Of a stretch of 64,000 nucleotides of DNA, positions 60,068 to 64,000 are shown piece by piece; the first letter of the stretch is position 1, and every line of letters starts with the position of its first letter. This DNA comes from Bradyrhizobium sp. LTSP849. GTDB taxonomy: Bacteria > Pseudomonadota > Alphaproteobacteria > Rhizobiales > Xanthobacteraceae. The notes under the pieces are model-generated. The model was not told where the DNA came from and made no database searches. It saw only the letters and a program-made list of their open reading frames with translations. A program made the translations under genes and the position numbers. The stretch is from positions 1-64,000 of the forward strand of contig NZ_JYMR01000049.1 of assembly GCF_000938255.1 (NCBI RefSeq). The letters run 5' to 3'.

Positions 60068-60547
60068 GTGAGCAACCTCACCCTTGCCGGTTTGAGCGAG
60101 CGAGTTGGAACGGAGCTTGGCCTGTCCGAATGGGCCACGATAGATCAGGCGCGCATCGATGCGTTCGCCTCCTGCACCGGCGACCATCAGTGGATTCATG
60201 TCGATGTCGAACGGGCGCGGCGTGAGAGTCCCTTCCGCGGTCCGGTCGCACACGGCTATCTGGCGCTGGCGATGGTGGCGCCGCTGTCGATGCAGGTCGG
60301 CGTCATCCCGGTCGACGCGGCAGCCGGCCTGAACTACGGCCTCGACAAGGTGCGCTTCCTCGCGCCGGTGCCGGCGGGCGCGCGGGTCAGGCTGCGTGTC
60401 GTTCTTGCCGGTATCGAGCCGAAGGAACGTGGGCAGGTGGTCATGAAGACCCAGAACACGCTGGAAGTGGAGGGATCGGAAAAGCCCGCGCTGATTGCCG
60501 AGACGCTGGCACTGCTGATTCCCGCGACGGAAGCGAGACGATCATGA
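60068..60547 (+). CDS. MaoC-like dehydratase ((R)-specific enoyl-CoA hydratase, NodN-like)
   Basis: A 159-residue single hot-dog protein of the MaoC/NodN group. The hydratase motif is ASCTGDHQWIHVD, with Asp and His placed as in (R)-hydratase 2 (D-x-N/Q-x-x-H), followed by GPVAHGYLALAM. It would hydrate trans-2-enoyl-CoA to the (R)-3-hydroxyacyl-CoA used by PHA synthase. It starts with GTG 60068 behind GGAGG and its stop overlaps the synthase ATG by four bases, so both are translationally coupled. Confidence 0.92.
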   Translation: MSNLTLAGLSERVGTELGLSEWATIDQARIDAFASCTGDHQWIHVDVERARRESPFRGPVAHGYLALAMVAPLSMQVGVIPVDAAAGLNYGLDKVRFLAPVPAGARVRLRVVLAGIEPKERGQVVMKTQNTLEVEGSEKPALIAETLALLIPATEARRS

Positions 60548-62247
60548 GCACGGAAAATCCGGGCCCGACATCGTCGCGCGCAGAAATCTCCGAGGAGGCA
60601 TCCAGGAATACGCTGGCGCTCAATCCCCTCGTCGCCATCCAGGGCCAGGATCTGCTCGACAGCGCCGGAATCCTGTTCAAGGCGGTCATCAACGAGCCGA
60701 AGGTCGCAACGGAACAGTGGCTCGCCTTCGTCGGCGAGCTAGGCTCGATTGTCGCCGGCAAGTCTGAGCGCGCGCCAAAGGCCGGCGACAAGCGGTTCTC
60801 GGACCCGACATGGAAGGAGAGCTCGCTGCACAACGGCCTGCTCAAGGCCTATCTGGCGTGGGGCGAGGCCGTCAATGGCCTTGTCGACAAGACCAGCCTC
60901 AGCGATATCGACAAGGCGCGCGCGCACCTCGTCACCGAGATCCTGATCGATGCCGTCGCGCCGACCAACGCGATGCTCACCAATCCGGCCGCAGTGCGCA
61001 AGTTCATCGACAGCGGCGGACAAAGTCTCTGGCACGGATTGAAGAATTACTTCGATGACCTGACCCACAATCGCGGCATGCCGTCGATGGTGGACACCAG
61101 TGCGTTCAAGGTTGGCGAGAATCTTGCGGTCACACCGGGCGCGGTCGTGCTGCGCAACGAACTGCTCGAGCTGATCCAGTACACGCCGATGACGGCGACC
61201 GTCCGGAAGCGGCCGCTGCTGGTGACCCCGCCGCAGATCAACAAGTACTACGCGCTCGATCTCTCTCCGGATAAGAGTCTGATGAGATTTCTGCTCGATA
61301 GTGGCATACAGACCTTCGCCATCAGTTGGCGTAATCCGACCGAGGCGCATCGCGACTGGGGCCTGGACACCTATGTGGCGGCGCTCGACGAGGCCGTCCA
61401 CGCGGTGCGCGAGATCTCCGGCAGTGAAGACATCACTATGATGGGGTCCTGCTCCGGCGGCATCACATCGACGGCCTATTTTGCGACTCTCGGCAGCGCG
61501 GCCGAGAAGAAGATCAAGAACCTGGTGCTGGCGGTTTGCTTGCTGGATCCCAACTCGGCCGAAGAAAGCGGCTTCGGCTGCCTGATGACGCCGGAAACGA
61601 TGCGCGCAGCCAAGGAGATGTCACGGCTGCGCGGCATCGTCGACGGCCATGACCTGGCGCGGATGTTCGCCTGGATGCGGCCCAACGATTTGATCTGGAA
61701 CTATTGGGTGAACAATTATCTGCTCGGCAACCAGCCGCCGGCCTTCGATATCCTCTACTGGAACGCCGATACGACGCGGCTGCCGGCGGGGCTGCATGGC
61801 GACTATCTCGACTTGTATTTCAGCAACCCGTTCGTGAATGCCGGCAAGCTCACGCTCAACGACAAGACCGTGGATATGAGCAAGGTGAAGGCCGACTGCT
61901 ATGTCGTCGCTGGCGTCACCGACCACATCACGCCCTGGAAGGGGGTCTACAAGACGGCTCAGATCATGGGCGAGGGCACCACCTTCGTGCTTTCGAACAG
62001 CGGACATTTGCAAAGCCTGCTGAATCCGCCCACCAATCCAAAGGCGTCCTTCATGATCGGACCGGTCGGCGCCGGTACCCCCGACGCGTTCCAGGCTTCG
62101 GCCGAGAAGCGGAAGGGGAGCTGGTGGCTCGATTGGCGCGATTGGCTGCATGTCCGCTCGGGTGAGGAGGTGGCGGCGCCTGCGTCGCTCGGCAGTGTGC
62201 ATCACCCAACCCTTGGCACGGCCCCGGGGACCTACGTCTTTGAATGA
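60544..62247 (+). CDS. phaC: Poly(3-hydroxyalkanoate) synthase, class II-like
   Basis: A 567-residue PHA synthase, close in length to class II Pseudomonas enzymes. The N-terminal domain contains NPLVAIQGQDLLDSAG and WKESSLHNGLLKAYLAWGE. The lipase-like box is GSCSGG, with nucleophile Cys303, and the triad is completed by Asp460 (GVTDHITPW) and His488 (SGHLQSLLNPP). The core motif KRPLLVTPPQINKYYALDL is present. It polymerises (R)-3-hydroxyacyl-CoA into granules. The neighbouring acyl-CoA synthetase, (R)-hydratase and depolymerase fit medium-chain polymer. The start overlaps maoC and the end overlaps the depolymerase. Confidence 0.95.
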   Translation: MSTENPGPTSSRAEISEEASRNTLALNPLVAIQGQDLLDSAGILFKAVINEPKVATEQWLAFVGELGSIVAGKSERAPKAGDKRFSDPTWKESSLHNGLLKAYLAWGEAVNGLVDKTSLSDIDKARAHLVTEILIDAVAPTNAMLTNPAAVRKFIDSGGQSLWHGLKNYFDDLTHNRGMPSMVDTSAFKVGENLAVTPGAVVLRNELLELIQYTPMTATVRKRPLLVTPPQINKYYALDLSPDKSLMRFLLDSGIQTFAISWRNPTEAHRDWGLDTYVAALDEAVHAVREISGSEDITMMGSCSGGITSTAYFATLGSAAEKKIKNLVLAVCLLDPNSAEESGFGCLMTPETMRAAKEMSRLRGIVDGHDLARMFAWMRPNDLIWNYWVNNYLLGNQPPAFDILYWNADTTRLPAGLHGDYLDLYFSNPFVNAGKLTLNDKTVDMSKVKADCYVVAGVTDHITPWKGVYKTAQIMGEGTTFVLSNSGHLQSLLNPPTNPKASFMIGPVGAGTPDAFQASAEKRKGSWWLDWRDWLHVRSGEEVAAPASLGSVHHPTLGTAPGTYVFE

Positions 62248-63190
62248 CAATCTCACCAGCGGGAAAAAAGCCGAATCGGTTGTCATCGTTACGCCGGGAA
62301 CGATCGAGGTCCGGCAGATCACGATCGACGGACAACTGCTTCAGGTCGCGGTCAAGCATGGCAGCGGCCACGGGCCGCCGCTGTTGCTGTTCAACGGGAT
62401 CGGCGCCAATTGGGAATTAGCGCGGCCGTTCCTCGAAGCGCTAACGAGCACGACCACAGTCATCTTTGACGTGCCCGGCGTCGGCGGTTCGCCAAGGCCG
62501 CTGTTGCCATATCGCCCGTCGACGCTGGCACGCCTTGCTGCTGGCCTCGCTGCGGAGCTTGGTTATGCAGAGGTTGATGCCGCCGGCGTGTCCTGGGGCG
62601 GGGCAATCGCGCAGCAATTCGCGCATCAATACCCAACACTGTGCCGGCGGCTGGTGCTCGCCGCGACGGCGCCCGGTTTCACCATGGTGCCGGCAAGCCC
62701 CTCGGTGTTGTGGAAGATGGCGACGCCCCGCCGCTACACCGACAAGGACTACATGAACAGGATCGCGGCGGACATCTACGGTGGTGCGTTTCGCGACGAC
62801 CCGTCATTGATCGGCCGGCATGCGACCGCGATGCATGGCACGCGCAATCTGGGTTATCTGTATCAGCTTCTCGCCATGGCCGGCTGGACCAGCCTGCCAT
62901 GGCTGTGGGCGCTGCCGCAGCCGACGCTCGTGCTGATGGGCAGCGACGATCCTCTTGTGCGTCCGATCAATGGTCACATCCTCGCAAGCCTGATCCCGAA
63001 CGCCGAGCTCCGCATGATCGATGATGGGCACCTGTTCCTGGTGACGCGGCCTGCAGAAACGGCAGCGCTGATCGAGGCATTCCTGGCCGATGAGAGCAGG
63101 CAGGCCGAGCCGTCATCCCTGCTGTCGCGAACGGCCAGTTACGTCAAGAACCTCGTTCCGGCGTCCGAGGGTGGACGCCGCCAGTCCTGA
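62240..63190 (+). CDS. phaZ: Alpha/beta hydrolase, intracellular PHA depolymerase-like
   Basis: A 316-residue alpha/beta hydrolase. The pattern FDVPGVGGSP, the nucleophile motif GVSWGGAIAQQFAHQYP (Ser118), an acidic residue in MGSDDPLVRP and the histidine in DDGHLFLV match intracellular medium-chain PHA depolymerases of pseudomonads. It would release 3-hydroxy acids from stored polymer, which the upstream synthetase can reload. The likely start is TTG 62240, inside the end of phaC after GGGGA; no in-frame ATG lies before Met of MVPASP. The overlap with phaC suggests coupled synthesis and turnover. Confidence 0.88.
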   Translation: MNDNLTSGKKAESVVIVTPGTIEVRQITIDGQLLQVAVKHGSGHGPPLLLFNGIGANWELARPFLEALTSTTTVIFDVPGVGGSPRPLLPYRPSTLARLAAGLAAELGYAEVDAAGVSWGGAIAQQFAHQYPTLCRRLVLAATAPGFTMVPASPSVLWKMATPRRYTDKDYMNRIAADIYGGAFRDDPSLIGRHATAMHGTRNLGYLYQLLAMAGWTSLPWLWALPQPTLVLMGSDDPLVRPINGHILASLIPNAELRMIDDGHLFLVTRPAETAALIEAFLADESRQAEPSSLLSRTASYVKNLVPASEGGRRQS

Positions 63191-63213
63191 GCATAACCAC
63201 AAGGGAGGATATC

Positions 63214-63642
63214 ATGACGGACGCGACCTCATACATCGACATGCTGAGGAAATTCGGCAGCGATCTCGGCCTGCCGAAGCTGAAAGTCGACGAGTTGCTC
63301 CAGACCCAGAAGAAGAACATCGACGCCCTCAGTGAAAGCACGAAGGTGGCCGCGGAAGGCGCGCAATCGGTGGCGCAGAAGCAGCGCGAGGTGCTGGAGG
63401 CGGGATTGCGGGAGGCGGAGACGCTCGCACGCGAATATAAGCCGCTCGGCAAGGTTCACGAGAACATTGCGTTGCAGACCGAATTCGCCAGGAAGGTGTT
63501 CGAGATCACGGTGCAGGGCGCGCAGGAGAGCGCATCGGCCGCGAGACAGTCGACCACGGACGCGGTGAAGATCATCCACGATCGCGTCAAGGAGAGCCTC
63601 GAGGAGATCCGCGCCAGCGTTGGTCCGAACAAATCGGCCTGA
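63214..63642 (+). CDS. Phasin family protein
   Basis: A 142-residue, highly helical and charged protein of the phasin group. It contains KVDELLQTQKKNIDALSEST near residue 24-43, followed by repeated Ala, Gln and Glu-rich amphipathic helices, such as QTEFARKVFEITVQGAQESA. Phasins coat PHA granules. GGGAGG precedes the ATG. It follows the depolymerase gene by 23 bases in the PHA cluster, which supports the assignment. No membrane segment or signal is present. Confidence 0.92.
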   Translation: MTDATSYIDMLRKFGSDLGLPKLKVDELLQTQKKNIDALSESTKVAAEGAQSVAQKQREVLEAGLREAETLAREYKPLGKVHENIALQTEFARKVFEITVQGAQESASAARQSTTDAVKIIHDRVKESLEEIRASVGPNKSA

Positions 63643-63686
63643 TAACGCTGCCGGGCAAGTGACGACGAGAGCGGAGGGAGGACACC

Positions 63687-64000
63687 ATGGCGAATCCGCA
63701 GGCGACACGGGCTGGAAGGCCGGACTATGCGCCGCCGCCGGTCGAAGGTGATTTCTACCGGATCGCGGCCGTACTGAACGACAGCGAGCGGGCATTGCTC
63801 AAAAATGTTCGCGAGTTTACGGAGAGCGTGATCGCACCGGTGATCGAGGATTATTGGAGCCGCGATGCATTTCCCTTCGAGATCATCCCGAAGATGGCGG
63901 ACGTCGGTATCGGAGGGGTGGGCTATCAGGGATACGGCGCCGCCGGCGGCAGCTGGCTGCTGAACGGCCTTGTCTCGATGGAGCTCGCGCGCGTCGACGC
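63687..64000 (+). CDS. Acyl-CoA dehydrogenase, N-terminal part (cut by the window edge)
   Basis: The first 104 residues of an acyl-CoA dehydrogenase are visible from ATG 63687, preceded by GGAGGGAGG. The sequence closely follows the gene at 25774: GDFYRIAAVLNDSERALLKN, WSRDAFPFEIIP, then GIGGVGYQGYGAAGGSW and MELARVDA. It would oxidise acyl-CoA to the enoyl-CoA used by the MaoC hydratase and so link fatty-acid breakdown to polymer formation. The FAD and catalytic parts lie beyond the window. Confidence 0.9.
   Translation, partial: MANPQATRAGRPDYAPPPVEGDFYRIAAVLNDSERALLKNVREFTESVIAPVIEDYWSRDAFPFEIIPKMADVGIGGVGYQGYGAAGGSWLLNGLVSMELARVD

Noticed and set aside
1-64000. CRISPR arrays, insertion sequences, rRNA genes, intact tRNA genes or integrases
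   Set aside because: I looked for spaced repeats, transposase or recombinase motifs and RNA gene signatures; apart from the two tRNA-Gly fragments none was found.

Overview
The window looks like a high-GC alphaproteobacterial chromosome segment, most likely Bradyrhizobium or a close relative. The evidence is the codon usage and the gene set: many CoA-dependent enzymes, OpgC-type acyltransferases, a cyo quinol oxidase, phasin and PHA genes, and small secreted Cys-rich proteins typical of that group. No rRNA, intact tRNA, CRISPR array, transposase or integrase was seen. About 52 protein genes are supported, two of them cut by the window edges.

Layout. 1-1965: an SDR oxidoreductase (cut at the left edge) divergent from a MarR regulator and a SAM methyltransferase. 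2096-9405: a segment bracketed by two ~42 bp direct repeats that match the 3' half of tRNA-Gly(UCC), probably a small genomic island. It holds two CaiB-type CoA-transferases (one apparently circularly permuted), a crotonase, a GntR/FCD regulator with a clear operator, and two OpgC acyltransferases. 9758-13540: three small regulator/redox units (TetR with paired operator boxes, DUF1330 and aldo/keto reductase; Rrf2 and an NADP-binding oxidoreductase). 13972-19065: a CocE/NonD hydrolase, crotonase, acyl-CoA synthetase and TetR run behind a perfect 20-bp palindrome. 19144-23487 (minus): an HlyD, double ABC-2 permease, HlyD efflux operon without an ATPase gene. 23813-30613: a catabolic operon of a YWTD-type beta-propeller, 3-hydroxyacyl-CoA dehydrogenase, glutaryl-CoA-dehydrogenase-like enzyme, enoyl-CoA hydratase, CaiB CoA-transferase, enoyl-CoA isomerase-like protein and FMN reductase.

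31164-38154: a type II NADH dehydrogenase and a cyoEABCD-type quinol oxidase operon whose A-D genes overlap by ATGA. 38308-41719: two small Cys-rich proteins, a tandem pair of acetoacetate-decarboxylase-like genes (the first has Arg at the expected Schiff-base Lys position) and a short AraC regulator. 41716-53454: a block of four very large signal-transducing ATPase regulators, three with an OmpR-type winged helix, an NB-ARC-like ATPase and a helical repeat tail, and one MalT/LuxR type. 53586-57983: a PoxB-like pyruvate:quinone oxidoreductase, a third OpgC and a second AraC regulator. 58372-64000: a medium-chain PHA cycle of acyl-CoA synthetase, MaoC hydratase, PhaC synthase, PhaZ-like depolymerase, phasin and the start of an acyl-CoA dehydrogenase that is a paralogue of the gene at 25774.

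Taken together the window is a chain of acyl-CoA activation, transfer, oxidation and storage modules, each with its own regulator, plus a respiratory branch (NDH-2, PoxB, cyo) that could take the resulting electrons into the quinone pool. The least conventional items are the permuted CoA-transferase in the tRNA-bracketed island, the catalytic-site changes in several enzymes, and the four-gene cluster of giant ATPase regulators next to the acetoacetate-decarboxylase pair.
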